Below are positions 1-9,115 of a stretch of 64,000 bases of DNA, one piece after another (position 1 is the stretch's first letter; each line of letters begins with the position of its first letter). The stretch is from contig NZ_CP112880.1 in the NCBI RefSeq assembly GCF_028747205.1, forward strand, positions 7,723,501 to 7,787,500, given 5' to 3'. Source of the stretch: Streptomyces sp. CA-278952 (GTDB lineage Bacteria; Actinomycetota; Actinomycetes; Streptomycetales; Streptomycetaceae). Under the pieces are notes generated by a model, which was given only the letters and a program-made list of their open reading frames with translations, made no database searches and was not told the origin of the DNA. Both the position numbers and the translations under genes were made by a program.

Positions 1-2128
1 CGCGCCGCACGCGGAAGTCTTGGTGGCGGAGGAACTCGCCGGGATAGTTCCGGGACTCGAAGGAGTAGCAGTTGCCGTTGGCGAGACCGGGGACGATCTT
101 CCAGGTGGCGTCCGCCTTCAGCACCGCCGGACTCCCGCTGTTCACCACCTCGGTGAAGGCCAGCCCGTCGTAGTGCCGGAGGTGCTTCGTCGTGTGCCCG
201 GGGGTGGTGACCCGCAGCGACCGGTTCTGCCCGGTGGGGAGGTTCACCGGGGGAGCGGGGTTCCGGGACGCCTGGATCAGGGCCTGGTTGGCGGCTCTGA
301 CCCGGGCGGTGTCGACCTTGACCACCTGGCGGTCGTAGGTCAGCAGCCCGTTCGCCTCGTTCTCGACGTCCGTGATCTCCGTGTAGACCGACGCGGAGAG
401 CCCGGCGGGGAGTTGGCCGACGCGGATGGCGTCGAGGAGTCCGACGAACCGGTTGTTGAGAGCCGCGATGCTCGGCTGGTCCTCGTAGCTGAAGCCGCCG
501 CCCGGATACCACTCGTGACCGGGCACCTTGTAGCCGAGCCCGCCGAATTCGCCCAGCACGGCGGCCCGGGTGGCGCTCGGCGCGGTGTTGCCGGGGCCGA
601 CGTAGATGTGGTGGTCGACCACGTCGCCGTTCCCGCCGTCGACCGAGCCGCAGCAGTTGACGCCGCTCATGTTGTTGACCAGGCGCGAGGGGTCCTGGGC
701 CTTGACCTCGTCGGCGATCCGGGCTTGGTCGTACTGTCCCCAGCCCTCGTTCTGGTTGACCCACATCACCACCGACGGCGAACTGCGGTGCTGGTCGATG
801 ATGGTGCGGTACTCCGTCTCCCACTGGGTGCGGGCCGGCCCGTCGGGCACCTTGCCGGTGTCCATCGACGGCATGTCCTGCCAGACCAGCAGACCCAGCT
901 TGTCCGCCCAGTAGAACCACCGCTGCGGCTCCACCTTGATGTGCTTGCGGACCATGTTGAACCCGAGGTCCTTGTGCGCCTGGAGGTCGTACTTCAACGC
1001 CTCGTCGCTCGGCGCGGTGTAGATGCCGTCCGGCCAGTACCCCTGGTCCAGGGTGCCGGTCTGGAAGACGAACTTCCCGTTGAGCACCGGCCGCAGGATG
1101 TCGTCCACCTTCGCCAGGCCCACCGACCGCATGCCGGTGTAGCTGCCCACGGTGTCGGTGACGGCCGAGCCGTCGAGCAGGTCCGCCCGCACGTCGTACA
1201 GGAACGGGTCCTCGGGGCTCCACAACCGCGGATTCGGGACGGGTACGGAGATCTCCCCGCCCACCGCGCCGGTCGCCGTGCCCACCACCGTACCGCCAGT
1301 GGAGACGGTGATCCGGGCGTTCCGGCCCGCCGCGCCCGCCGACTGGACCTTCACCCGCAGGGTGTTGCTCCCCAGGTGCGGCGTCATGTCGAGGCGGGTG
1401 ATGTGGGCGGCGGCCACCGGCTCCAGCCAGACCGTCTGCCAGATGCCGGAGGCCGCGGTGTAGAAGATCCCGCCGCCCGGGTGCGGCTTCACGTCGTTGA
1501 TCCGCTGCTTGCCGACCGCCTGCCCGCCGGTCTGGCTCGGGTCGTACACGGAGACCACGACGGTGTTCGTACCCCTGTTGAGCTGCGGGGTGATGTCGTA
1601 CGCGAACGAGTCGAAGCCACCCTTGTGCGCCCCGACCTCGGTGCCGTTGACCCAGACGGTGGTCTGCCAGTCGGAGGCCCCGAAGTGCAGCTTGACCCGG
1701 CGGCCGTCCCAGTTCGCGGGGACGGTGAAGGTCCGCTTGTACCAGAGCTTGTCCATCTCGGTGATGCGCCGCTGGATGCCGGAGAGCGCGGACTCGGCGA
1801 CGAACGGGACCCGGATCTGCTCCGGGAAGGCGGCGGGCTGCCCGGCGTCACGGCCGGTGACGGCGAAGTCCCAGATGCCGTTGAGGTTCGTCCAGTCCGG
1901 CCGGGTCAGCTGCGGGCGCGGATACTCCGGCAGCGGCTTGTCGACGGAGACCTGGTTCGTCCACGGCGTCGTCATGGGCGCCGGCTTCGGCTCCCAGGCG
2001 GCGGGCGCGGCGGCCGCCGGCGAGGTGCCGGTACTCACGAGGGCGGTGGCCACCAGGGCGAGGAGGCCGGTGGTGGCCGTTAACCTCCGCCACCAGGTGC
2101 GATGGCGGGGTGCGGGTGCTGGTCGCAT
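1..2128 (-). CDS. Secreted GH2 family glycoside hydrolase with C-terminal AbfB-like domain, cut by the window edge
   Basis: Probably an extracellular beta-galactosidase/beta-glucuronidase-class or arabinan-side-chain hydrolase. About 709 residues are visible; the 3' end lies beyond base 1. It starts at ATG 2128 with an AGGGA ribosome site 9-10 nt upstream. The N-terminus is a basic stretch, a hydrophobic core and an Ala-rich cleavage region, so it is exported. The GH2 sugar-binding, Ig-like and TIM-barrel order follows. The acid/base motif NQNEGWG lies near residue 460 and the nucleophile motif GEFGG near residue 527. From about residue 635 the sequence matches the AbfB (CBM42-type) arabinofuranose-binding fold, with FESRNYPGEFLRH. 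It sits 59 bp downstream of the GH127 gene on the same strand, so the two are probably one operon. The exact substrate is inferred only from AbfB and this neighbour. Confidence 0.88.
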   Translation of the reverse strand, partial: MRPAPAPRHRTWWRRLTATTGLLALVATALVSTGTSPAAAAPAAWEPKPAPMTTPWTNQVSVDKPLPEYPRPQLTRPDWTNLNGIWDFAVTGRDAGQPAAFPEQIRVPFVAESALSGIQRRITEMDKLWYKRTFTVPANWDGRRVKLHFGASDWQTTVWVNGTEVGAHKGGFDSFAYDITPQLNRGTNTVVVSVYDPSQTGGQAVGKQRINDVKPHPGGGIFYTAASGIWQTVWLEPVAAAHITRLDMTPHLGSNTLRVKVQSAGAAGRNARITVSTGGTVVGTATGAVGGEISVPVPNPRLWSPEDPFLYDVRADLLDGSAVTDTVGSYTGMRSVGLAKVDDILRPVLNGKFVFQTGTLDQGYWPDGIYTAPSDEALKYDLQAHKDLGFNMVRKHIKVEPQRWFYWADKLGLLVWQDMPSMDTGKVPDGPARTQWETEYRTIIDQHRSSPSVVMWVNQNEGWGQYDQARIADEVKAQDPSRLVNNMSGVNCCGSVDGGNGDVVDHHIYVGPGNTAPSATRAAVLGEFGGLGYKVPGHEWYPGGGFSYEDQPSIAALNNRFVGLLDAIRVGQLPAGLSASVYTEITDVENEANGLLTYDRQVVKVDTARVRAANQALIQASRNPAPPVNLPTGQNRSLRVTTPGHTTKHLRHYDGLAFTEVVNSGSPAVLKADATWKIVPGLANGNCYSFESRNYPGEFLRHQDFRVRR

Positions 2129-2187
2129 GGTTTGAACATCCCTTTCATGGTTGTACGGGGAGGAGCGGGGGGACGTCAGGGAGGGCC

Positions 2188-4632
2188 TCACCGGAGCCGC
2201 CACAGGTGATCGGCCGTTCCGTTGTCGTCGTACTGGACGACGTGGGAACTGTCGGCCGTGGACATCCCGTCCACGGCCAGCACCTTGGCGGAGTTCCGGT
2301 TGCGGACGCGGTACCAGCCGTCGCCGTCCGGTACGAGCTGCCAGAGGTGGTCGGCGGTGTCGTTGTCGTCGAACTGCACGACGTGCGCGCTGTTCGCGGT
2401 GGACATCAGGTCGACGCCCAGCACCTTGCCGGAGTGCTGGTTACGGATCCGGTACCAGCCGTCCCCGTTGGCCACCAGCCGCCAGAGGTGGTCGGCCGTC
2501 CCCGTGTCCCCGAACTGCACGACGTGGGCGCTGTTCGCGGTCGACATGCCGTCCACGCCCAGCACCTTGCCGGAGTGCCGGTTCGCGATCCGGTACCAGC
2601 GGTCCGCCAGCCACGGTTCCGCGTCCGGGGCGGCCGTCGGGAAGGCCGTGACCCGCAGCCGGGCCGCACCCATCGGCACCAGGGTGACCTCCTCGACCGG
2701 CTCGGCCGAGCGCGCCGGACTCGCCTGGAGCGGAGCGACCACCCGCTCGTCGTCCGCCGTCCACTCCGGGATGCGGCGGGCGCGGGCGGTCATGGTGAGC
2801 GGGGTGCCCTCCAGGGTGAACGGGTTGTCGCCGGCCGCCCGGCGGGTGGAGCGGTGGCGCAGGGACGCGGTGGGGCGGTCGGTGTCCAGGACGAGGCCGT
2901 AGTTCCAGGGGCTTGTGGCGTGGACCGCGTACTCCGGGAACGTGTCGCTGCCGCCGATCCGCTCGTACCGCTCCCCGATCCGCAGGGAGTACGTGAGCGG
3001 CCCGTGGTCCACGCTGACCGAGCCGTGGTTGTCCGCCCAGGTACGTACGGCGGTCCGCTGCGGCAGCCGCAGGGTGACCTCGTCGCCGCTCGACCAGGTC
3101 CGCTCGATCCGGGTGAAGGCAGGTCCGGCCGGGGCGGCGACCCGCCGGCCGTTGACCCGGATGTCCGGGTCCGCGCACCAGGCCGGAACGCGCAGGACCA
3201 GCGGGAAGCGCAGGCGCTTCGGCGAGGTGAGGGAGAGCGTGACGGTGTCGGTGAAGGGGTAGCCGGTCTCCTCGGTGAACGTCACCTCCGTGCCGTCCGC
3301 GACCTTCGCCGTCACCTCGCTCGGCGCGTACATGGCCGCCGCGAGCCCGCCGTCCGGGGTGGCGAGCCACAGCTCCTCGGTGAAGTACGGCCAGCCCATG
3401 CCGTAGTTGTGCGGGCAGCAGCGGTACTGGTCGACGCCCGGCAGATACGCGAGCATCGCGAAGCCGTTCTGGAACTGGCGGTCCCGCTTGGGCGCGTTGT
3501 CCAGGTCCACGCTGTTGGCGCAGGTGATGTAGTGCACCGCCCTGCCCGACGGATCGAGCGCCGCCGGAGGCGAGTTGAAGGCCAGCTCCTCGCAGCGGTC
3601 CGCCCACAGCGGGTCCCCGGTGATCCGGGTGAGCAGCTGGTGGCTCGCCATGAACTCGACGATGCCGCAGGTCTCGAAGCCCTGGCGGGGGTCGCCGTGG
3701 CCCGGCCGGGCGTTCTCGTCGCCGGCGAAGCCGCCTCCGGGGAACTGCCCGTAGGCGTCCATGGCCTTCGCGTAGGTGCCGTAGGTGTTACGCGTGTCGG
3801 TGGCCGAGCCGCTGCGCAGCGCGAACTGGGCGGGCTCCCGGAAGCCCTGCGCGATGTTGACGTTGTGCGGGTTGACGAGGTTGTCGCCCCAGTCGGCCCC
3901 GTACCGGTGGATCTTGTCGACGAGGTCCAGGAGGAACGCGTCGCCGGTGCGGTTGTAGAGCCACATGGCGCTGTCCAGGCCGTCGCCCCAGCGCAGGGCG
4001 ATCCAGCTGGTGTCGAAGGCCCCCGGGCCCTGGGCGACCATGTAACGGAAGAAGCGGCTGAGGAAGGGGATGATCCGGGTGTCGCCGCTGTACTCCTGCC
4101 AGGAGCGCAGGGCCAGGATCAGGGGGAGGAACGGCCAGAAGTCGGGCCCGCCGTTCAGCGAGGTGCGCAGTGCCTTCGGGCCGAAGAAGCCGTCGGACTG
4201 CCCGGTGGCGAGGATCGCGTCCAGCCAGCGGCGGGTGGTGGCCAGCGCGTTCGCGTCCCCGGTGACGATCGCGAGATCGACGTATCCGCGCAGCCAGTAG
4301 GGGACTTCCTCCCAGCCGCCCCGGTCCGGGCGCACCCAGCCGGTGGCCGTGAAGTCGAGGAAGTGCGAGAACTCCTCGTACCGGCCGCACAGCCCCTCCA
4401 GTTGGAGCTTCAGCTGCCCGGCCAGCCAGCCGCGCGCGGTCACCTTGCCGGGCGGCAGCTTCAGGAACGCGGTGGGGTGCAGCGGGGCGGCGTTGGGGGA
4501 GTAGTGGCCGCCCCGGGCGGCCCGGGCCCGGTGGCGGTCGGGGGTCGCGGCGGTCGCCCACCGGCTTGTCGCGCCGGTGGCGATCGCGGTGGCCACCGCG
4601 GAGGTGATGAGCTGCCTGCGGTTCAGGGGCAT
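2188..4632 (-). CDS. Secreted GH127 beta-L-arabinofuranosidase with C-terminal ricin-type lectin repeats
   Basis: This 814-aa protein probably removes beta-L-arabinofuranose from plant glycans outside the cell. The start ATG 4632 has AGGAG 8 nt upstream. Twin arginines (NRRQ) followed by a hydrophobic Ala/Thr segment suggest Tat export. The GH127 domain spans roughly residues 55-660. The zinc and nucleophile residues known for the family are visible: the E-x-C pair in FETCGIVEF and the paired cysteines in RCCPHNYG. The last 130 or so residues are three near-identical repeats ending in HLWRL or HLWQL, each with WYR.NR.S.KVLGVDGMS, typical of ricin-B/CBM13-like carbohydrate binding. A longer reading frame continues upstream, but its composition is not protein-like. 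It is divergent from the sugar ABC transporter and shares a regulatory gap with it. Confidence 0.9.
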   Translation of the reverse strand: MPLNRRQLITSAVATAIATGATSRWATAATPDRHRARAARGGHYSPNAAPLHPTAFLKLPPGKVTARGWLAGQLKLQLEGLCGRYEEFSHFLDFTATGWVRPDRGGWEEVPYWLRGYVDLAIVTGDANALATTRRWLDAILATGQSDGFFGPKALRTSLNGGPDFWPFLPLILALRSWQEYSGDTRIIPFLSRFFRYMVAQGPGAFDTSWIALRWGDGLDSAMWLYNRTGDAFLLDLVDKIHRYGADWGDNLVNPHNVNIAQGFREPAQFALRSGSATDTRNTYGTYAKAMDAYGQFPGGGFAGDENARPGHGDPRQGFETCGIVEFMASHQLLTRITGDPLWADRCEELAFNSPPAALDPSGRAVHYITCANSVDLDNAPKRDRQFQNGFAMLAYLPGVDQYRCCPHNYGMGWPYFTEELWLATPDGGLAAAMYAPSEVTAKVADGTEVTFTEETGYPFTDTVTLSLTSPKRLRFPLVLRVPAWCADPDIRVNGRRVAAPAGPAFTRIERTWSSGDEVTLRLPQRTAVRTWADNHGSVSVDHGPLTYSLRIGERYERIGGSDTFPEYAVHATSPWNYGLVLDTDRPTASLRHRSTRRAAGDNPFTLEGTPLTMTARARRIPEWTADDERVVAPLQASPARSAEPVEEVTLVPMGAARLRVTAFPTAAPDAEPWLADRWYRIANRHSGKVLGVDGMSTANSAHVVQFGDTGTADHLWRLVANGDGWYRIRNQHSGKVLGVDLMSTANSAHVVQFDDNDTADHLWQLVPDGDGWYRVRNRNSAKVLAVDGMSTADSSHVVQYDDNGTADHLWRLR

Positions 4633-4905
4633 CGGTGCGGCTCCTGTTCTCGGGCACGGCCGCCTGTGCCGCGGCCGGCTCGGTGGGGGTGGCCGCACGG
4701 CGCCGTGGCCGTGCGGGGCGGGGCTGCTGGGCAGTGCGCTGTGCGGCTGAGGTGCGGCTGACGTGCGGCTGACGTGCGGCGGAGCGGTGAACGGGACGCT
4801 GCCGGGCGTGTGGTGGGGCCCGGAAGGACCGGGGCGCGGGGCAGCGGCGGTCGGCGCACGCCGCAGGCCGCCGTCGCGCGGCGGGCGGTCGGACGGCGAT
4901 CGTTC

Positions 4906-4919
4906 TTCCAACGTTGAAA
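4906..4919. promoter_or_regulatory. LacI-type operator candidate, GH127 side
   Basis: TTCCAACGTTGAAA is a 14-bp palindrome with a central CG and one mismatched pair. It lies 274 bp upstream of the GH127 start. It shares the AACGTTG core with the second site in the same gap. Assignment to the LacI regulator at 10259-11290 is inferred from proximity and site shape. Confidence 0.45.
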
Positions 4920-5084
4920 AACAGGCGTCCGGCGGTATGACAGCACGGCGTCGGGCGGGTGTCCAGGCTTCGCGCAGCGCCTGTGCCGAAGGGTGAGGCG
5001 TCGGCCGACGACGTGCTCCGGCGGTCCGCCGACACATTTTGGAAACGCATCGACATCGCTCTTGCCGCCCGTGCCGCACCGCAT

Positions 5085-5098
5085 ATATAACGTTGTAA
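5085..5098. promoter_or_regulatory. LacI-type operator candidate, transporter side
   Basis: ATATAACGTTGTAA is an imperfect palindrome centred on CG, in the most AT-rich part of the gap, about 170 nt upstream of the binding-protein gene. It shares AACGTTG with the site at 4906-4919. Confidence 0.45.
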
Positions 5099-5269
5099 AC
5101 CGAGCCGCCGACAGACCCCGCAGGCTCTCACGGCCACTGTTCCCGCAGTACGGAGCAGGGGCGTGAGGAATGCGGCGGCAGCGGCCGCAGAGCAGCCGAT
5201 GCCTCGTCCCGCATGCCCCGACCGCACGCCGACCAGCGTGCCGTCAACCCGCCAAGGAGCGTTCCGCGC

Positions 5270-6352
5270 ATGATGATCCAGCGTCGATCCCGTACCCTCG
5301 CCGTGGCCTGCGTCCTCGCCGCCACCACGCTGGCCGCCGCCGGCTGCGCCAAGTCGGAGACCTCCAACAACGCGGGCGGCGACAGCAGCCAGGGAGCGCA
5401 GGAGGCCAAGTCCCCCGAGTCCACGTCCGGTTCGGGCTGCAAGCTGACCACCTACGGCGCGCCGAAACTGGACCTCAAGGACGCCGTGGTCGGCTTCTCC
5501 CAGTCGGAGAAGGAGGCCAATCCCTTCCGGATCGCCGAGACCCAGTCCATCAAGGACGAGGCGAAGAAGGTCGGCGTCAAGAAGCTCCTCACCACCAACG
5601 CCCAGTCCCAGCTGTCCAAGCAGATCAGCGACATCCAGGACATGCTGTCCCAGGGCGCCCAGTTCCTCATCGTCGCCCCGCTCAACTCCGACGGTCTGGA
5701 GCCCGCGTTGAAGGCGGCGGCAGCCAAGAAGGTCCCCGTCCTCACCATCGACCGCAAGGTCAACTCCACCGCCTGCAAGGACTACGTGGCCTTCCTCGGC
5801 TCCGACTTCGTCGAGCAGGGCAAGCGCGCCGCCGACGCGATGATCAAGGTCACCGGCGGCAAGGGCAAGGTCGCCATCCTGCTCGGCGCGTCGGGCAACA
5901 ACGTCACCACCGACCGCACCAAGGGCTTCGTCGACCAGGTGAAGGCGGAGGCCCCCGGCCTGGAGATCGTCGCGCAGCAGACCGGCGAGTTCGCCCGCGA
6001 CAAGGGCCAGCAGGTCATGGAGCAGCTCATCCAGTCCAAGCCCGACATCACCGCCGTCTACGCCGAGAACGACGAGATGGGCCTCGGAGCCGTCACCGCG
6101 CTGAAGGCCGCCGGCAAGAAGCCCGGCAAGGACGTCAAGATCGTCTCCGTCGACGGCACCCGCAACGCCGTCCAGGCCCTCGTCAACGGCGAGTACAACG
6201 CCGTCATCGAGTCCAACCCGCGCTTCGGCCCGCTCGCCTTCGCGACCGCGCAGAAGTTCTACGCCGGTGAGGAGATCCCCGAGAACGTGATCATCACCGA
6301 CCGCGAGTACGACGAGGCCAACGCCAAGGAATCGCTCGGCGGAGCGTACTGA
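5270..6352 (+). CDS. YtfQ-type sugar ABC transporter substrate-binding lipoprotein
   Basis: This 360-aa extracellular receptor delivers a sugar to the membrane transporter encoded just downstream. The chosen start is ATG 5270, with AAGGAG 10 nt upstream; an in-frame ATG follows immediately. The N-terminus is MMIQRRSR, a hydrophobic core and the lipobox LAAAGC, so it is lipid-anchored. The mature part is a periplasmic-binding-protein type I fold (Peripla_BP_4), with VGFSQ near the start, the hinge-region motif YAENDEMGLGA and SVDGTRNAVQALVNGE. These closely follow E. coli YtfQ, which binds galactofuranose. With arabinofuranosidases next door, the ligand could be L-arabinofuranose, galactofuranose or another furanose sugar. 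It is the first gene of a five- or six-gene operon. Confidence 0.9.
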   Translation: MMIQRRSRTLAVACVLAATTLAAAGCAKSETSNNAGGDSSQGAQEAKSPESTSGSGCKLTTYGAPKLDLKDAVVGFSQSEKEANPFRIAETQSIKDEAKKVGVKKLLTTNAQSQLSKQISDIQDMLSQGAQFLIVAPLNSDGLEPALKAAAAKKVPVLTIDRKVNSTACKDYVAFLGSDFVEQGKRAADAMIKVTGGKGKVAILLGASGNNVTTDRTKGFVDQVKAEAPGLEIVAQQTGEFARDKGQQVMEQLIQSKPDITAVYAENDEMGLGAVTALKAAGKKPGKDVKIVSVDGTRNAVQALVNGEYNAVIESNPRFGPLAFATAQKFYAGEEIPENVIITDREYDEANAKESLGGAY

Positions 6353-6353
6353 C

Positions 6354-6421
6354 CCCCTTCGACGGCCGGCCCCCTTCGACGGCCGGCCCCCTTCGACGGC
6401 CGGCCCCTCGACGGCCGGCCG
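6354..6421. repeat. Four-copy GC-rich 17-bp tandem repeat between binding protein and ATPase genes
   Basis: The core CGACGGCCGG recurs at 6361, 6378, 6395 and 6410 (steps 17, 17 and 15 bp), starting just after the binding-protein stop. Each unit contains the self-complementary GGCCGG, so the transcript can fold into alternative hairpins. The position suggests processing or attenuation that lowers expression of the ATPase and permeases relative to the binding protein, but that is inference. Confidence 0.75.
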
Positions 6422-6494
6422 CCGCGACGCCCGGGGCACCCCGGGGCGCCCGGCGGCCCGGCCCCATTCCCGTAACACCGGAAGGCCAGGATTC

Positions 6495-8141
6495 ATGGCA
6501 CCAACCCCAGCGACACCCCAGCACCCGGAGACCGCCGGGGCCGGTGCCGCCGCCGTGGCGGACCCCGTCCTCGAAGCCCGCTCGGTGAGCAAGCGGTTCC
6601 CGGGCGTCATCGCCCTGGACGGCGTCTCCTTCGCCCTGCGCGCGGGCGAGGTCCACGCGCTCGTCGGCGAGAACGGGGCCGGCAAGTCCACCCTCATCAA
6701 GGTGCTCACCGGCGTCTACCGGAGCGACGAGGGCGAGGTGTGCGTCAGCGGCGAACCGGTCCGCTTCGCCCGCCCGTTCGAGGCGCAGCAGGCCGGGATC
6801 TCCACCATCTACCAGGAGGTGAACCTCGTCCCGCTGATGAGCGTGGCGCGCAACATCTTCCTGGGCCGGGAGCCGAAGAACCGCTTCGGGCTCATCGACT
6901 TCGCCCGGATGAACCGCGAGACCACCGAACTCCTCGACGGCTTCGGCGTCCGCGTCGACCCCAAGCGGCCCCTGCACACGCTCGGCATCGGCACCCAGCA
7001 GATGGTCGCGCTCGCCCGCGCCGTCTCCGTACGGGCCCAGGTCGTCATCATGGACGAACCCACCTCCTCGCTGGAGCCCCGCGAGGTCGAGACCCTCTTC
7101 CGGGTCATCGAGAACCTGCGCGGCCAGGGCATCGCCGTCCTCTACGTCAGCCACCGCATGGACGAGCTCTACCGCATCTGCGACCGGGTCACCGTCCTGC
7201 GCGACGGCCGCCACATCCACACCGGCGAACTGGCCCCGCTGGACCGCATGCAGTTGGTGTCCATGATGCTCGGCCGCGACTTGGCCGAGGTCCGGCGCGA
7301 CGGGCTCACCGGCTTCGCCGCCGAAGGACACGACGCGGCCCGCACCCCCGTCCTCACCGCCAAGCGCCTCGACCGCCGCCACCAACTGCACGACATATCC
7401 GTGGAGTTGTACGCCGGTGAGGTGCTGGGCCTCGGCGGACTGCTGGGCTCCGGGCGCAGCGAGACCGCCAAGGCGCTCACCGGCGCGCTGCCCCTGGACG
7501 GCGGGGAGATCACCGTCGACGGCAAGCGCCTCGGCCGCCCCACCCCGGCCGCCGCCATCCGCGCGGGCATCAGCATGCTCCCCGAGGACCGCAAGGCCGA
7601 GGGCATCGTCCCCGGCCTCTCCGTCCGCGAGAACATCGTGCTCGCCGCCATGCCCCGGCTCTCCAGGGGCGGCATCGTCTCCCGCGCCAAGCAGGACCGC
7701 GTCGTCGACCTCTTCATGAAACGGCTGCGGATCAAGGCATCCAGCCCCGAGCAGAAGGTCGGCGAACTCTCCGGAGGCAACCAGCAGAAGGTGCTGCTCG
7801 CTCGCTGGCTCTGTCTGGAGCCCAAGGTGCTGCTGCTCGACGAGCCCACCCGGGGCATCGACGTCGGCGCCAAGGCCGAGGTGCAGAGCCTGATCGACGA
7901 ACTCGCCCGCGAAGGGCTCGCCGTACTGCTGATCTCCTCCGACATCGAGGAGCTGATCGAGGGCGCCGACCGCATCGTCGTCCTGCGCGGCGGCGCGGTC
8001 GCCGGTGAACTCGCCGGCGACGAGGTGGACGAGAGCCGCCTGCTCGAAGTGCTCGCCGACCACACGCCCGACGCCGTGTTCGCCGACCACACGCCCGATT
8101 CCGGTGGGAAGGCCCCGGCCGCCCAGGAGGACCCCCGATGA
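6495..8141 (+). CDS. YtfR-type sugar ABC transporter ATP-binding protein (two ATPase domains)
   Basis: This 548-aa cytoplasmic ATPase energises sugar import. It has two tandem ABC domains, as in RbsA/MglA/YtfR. The first has Walker A GENGAGKST near residue 60 and the degenerate signature LGIGTQQMVALARA before MDEPTSSLE. The second has GLLGSGRSE in place of a canonical Walker A, then LSGGNQQKVLLARW and LLDEPTRGIDVGAK. This asymmetry is normal for the family. The start ATG 6495 follows a GGAAGGCCAGG purine-rich site. The 3' end overlaps the first permease by ATGA. The last 30 residues contain two near-identical DHTPD repeats (around 8059-8100), a small duplication not expected in the family. 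Confidence 0.92.
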   Translation: MAPTPATPQHPETAGAGAAAVADPVLEARSVSKRFPGVIALDGVSFALRAGEVHALVGENGAGKSTLIKVLTGVYRSDEGEVCVSGEPVRFARPFEAQQAGISTIYQEVNLVPLMSVARNIFLGREPKNRFGLIDFARMNRETTELLDGFGVRVDPKRPLHTLGIGTQQMVALARAVSVRAQVVIMDEPTSSLEPREVETLFRVIENLRGQGIAVLYVSHRMDELYRICDRVTVLRDGRHIHTGELAPLDRMQLVSMMLGRDLAEVRRDGLTGFAAEGHDAARTPVLTAKRLDRRHQLHDISVELYAGEVLGLGGLLGSGRSETAKALTGALPLDGGEITVDGKRLGRPTPAAAIRAGISMLPEDRKAEGIVPGLSVRENIVLAAMPRLSRGGIVSRAKQDRVVDLFMKRLRIKASSPEQKVGELSGGNQQKVLLARWLCLEPKVLLLDEPTRGIDVGAKAEVQSLIDELAREGLAVLLISSDIEELIEGADRIVVLRGGAVAGELAGDEVDESRLLEVLADHTPDAVFADHTPDSGGKAPAAQEDPR

Positions 8142-9115
8142 CCACCCAGGCCACCCTGCCACGCCCCGCCGCGAAGCCACTGGCCCGGCTGCGCGACCCC
8201 GCCTGGTACCAGGAGTACGGGGTTTACGCGGCCGTCGCCGTCGTCCTGCTGTTCAACGCGCTGTTCACCGAGCACTTCATGACGGCCGACAACCTGCGCA
8301 CCCAGCTCGTCCAGGTCGCGCCCATCGTGATCGTCGCCCTCGGCATGGCCCTGGTCATCGGCACCGAGGGGATCGACCTCTCCGTCGGCTCCACCATGGC
8401 GCTCGCCGCCGCCCTGCTGCCGCTCTACCTCGGCTACGGGTTGGTCCCCGCGCTGCTGATCGCGCTGCTCGCCGGAGCGGTCGTCGGCGCGATCAACGGG
8501 ACGCTCGTCTCGCTCGTGGGGCTGCAACCCATCGTCGCCACGCTCGCCCTGTTCGTCGGCGGGCGGGGCCTCGCCCTCGTGATGGCGGACGGTCAGCTCA
8601 AGCAGATCGTCAACCCCGACATCCTCGCGCTCGGCACCGGCTCCTTCCTCGGCATCCCGACGGTCGTCCTCATCGCGGGCGTCCTCGCGCTCGCCGTCGC
8701 CTTCCTGGTGCAGCGCACCACCTTCGGCCGCCAGATCGTCGCCATCGGCGGCAACCGCTCGGCCGCCGCGCTCTCCGGACTGCCCGTCAAGCGCGTCCTG
8801 ATCGGCGTCTACATCCTGTGCGGGGTGATGGCCGCCCTCGCCGGCATCCTCGCCACCGCCCGGCTCACCGCCAGCGACCCGTCCTCGCTCGGCACCCTCA
8901 TGGAGCTGTCCGCCATCACGGCGGTCGTCGTCGGCGGCACCCCGCTGAACGGCGGCTCCATCCGGGTGCTCGGCACCGTCGCGGGCGCCCTGCTCATGCA
9001 GCTGCTGCGCGCGACCCTCGTCAAGCACGACCTGCCCGACTCCACCGCACAGATCGCCCAGGCGGCCATCATCATCGCCGCCGTCTACGTCGCCCGGGAG
9101 CGTAGGTCCCGATGA
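8138..9115 (+). CDS. YtfT-type sugar ABC transporter permease
   Basis: This 325-aa inner-membrane permease is one half of the channel for the sugar captured by the YtfQ-like lipoprotein. It belongs to the BPD_transp_2 (ribose/galactose-type) family. The conserved segment GMALVIGTEGIDLSVGS lies near residues 67-85, VGGTPLNGGSIRVLGTVAGA lies near the C-terminus, and multiple hydrophobic helices lie between. It starts on the ATGA overlap with the ATPase gene and ends on an ATGA overlap with the second permease, so translation of all three is coupled. Confidence 0.92.
   Translation: MTTQATLPRPAAKPLARLRDPAWYQEYGVYAAVAVVLLFNALFTEHFMTADNLRTQLVQVAPIVIVALGMALVIGTEGIDLSVGSTMALAAALLPLYLGYGLVPALLIALLAGAVVGAINGTLVSLVGLQPIVATLALFVGGRGLALVMADGQLKQIVNPDILALGTGSFLGIPTVVLIAGVLALAVAFLVQRTTFGRQIVAIGGNRSAAALSGLPVKRVLIGVYILCGVMAALAGILATARLTASDPSSLGTLMELSAITAVVVGGTPLNGGSIRVLGTVAGALLMQLLRATLVKHDLPDSTAQIAQAAIIIAAVYVARERRSR

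Larger units (their letters stand above)
4633..5269. promoter_or_regulatory. Divergent regulatory gap between GH127 and the sugar-transport operon
   Basis: This 637-bp gap holds no credible gene. It contains three 11-bp direct repeats of the type CGTGCGGCTGA (4751-4783) and two AACGTT-centred imperfect palindromes (4906-4919 and 5085-5098). An AT-rich patch, CATATATAACGTTGTAAAC, lies about 170 nt before the binding-protein start and is a plausible promoter/operator for the plus-strand operon. LacI-family proteins typically bind such CG-centred palindromes, and a LacI gene closes this operon. Confidence 0.55.

Noticed and set aside
20..2083. Long plus-strand reading frame over the left edge
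   Set aside because: It is Arg/Val/Gly/Asp-rich without domains and mirrors the GH2 gene on the minus strand, whose catalytic motifs and signal peptide are clear.
2110..4761. 883-codon plus-strand frame
   Set aside because: A shadow of the GH127 gene; no recognisable fold, and codon composition fits the antisense frame.
4633..5079. N-terminal extension of the GH127 protein back to 5079
   Set aside because: The added 149 residues are Arg/Pro/Ala-rich and precede a good AGGAG-ATG start and a Tat-like signal peptide.
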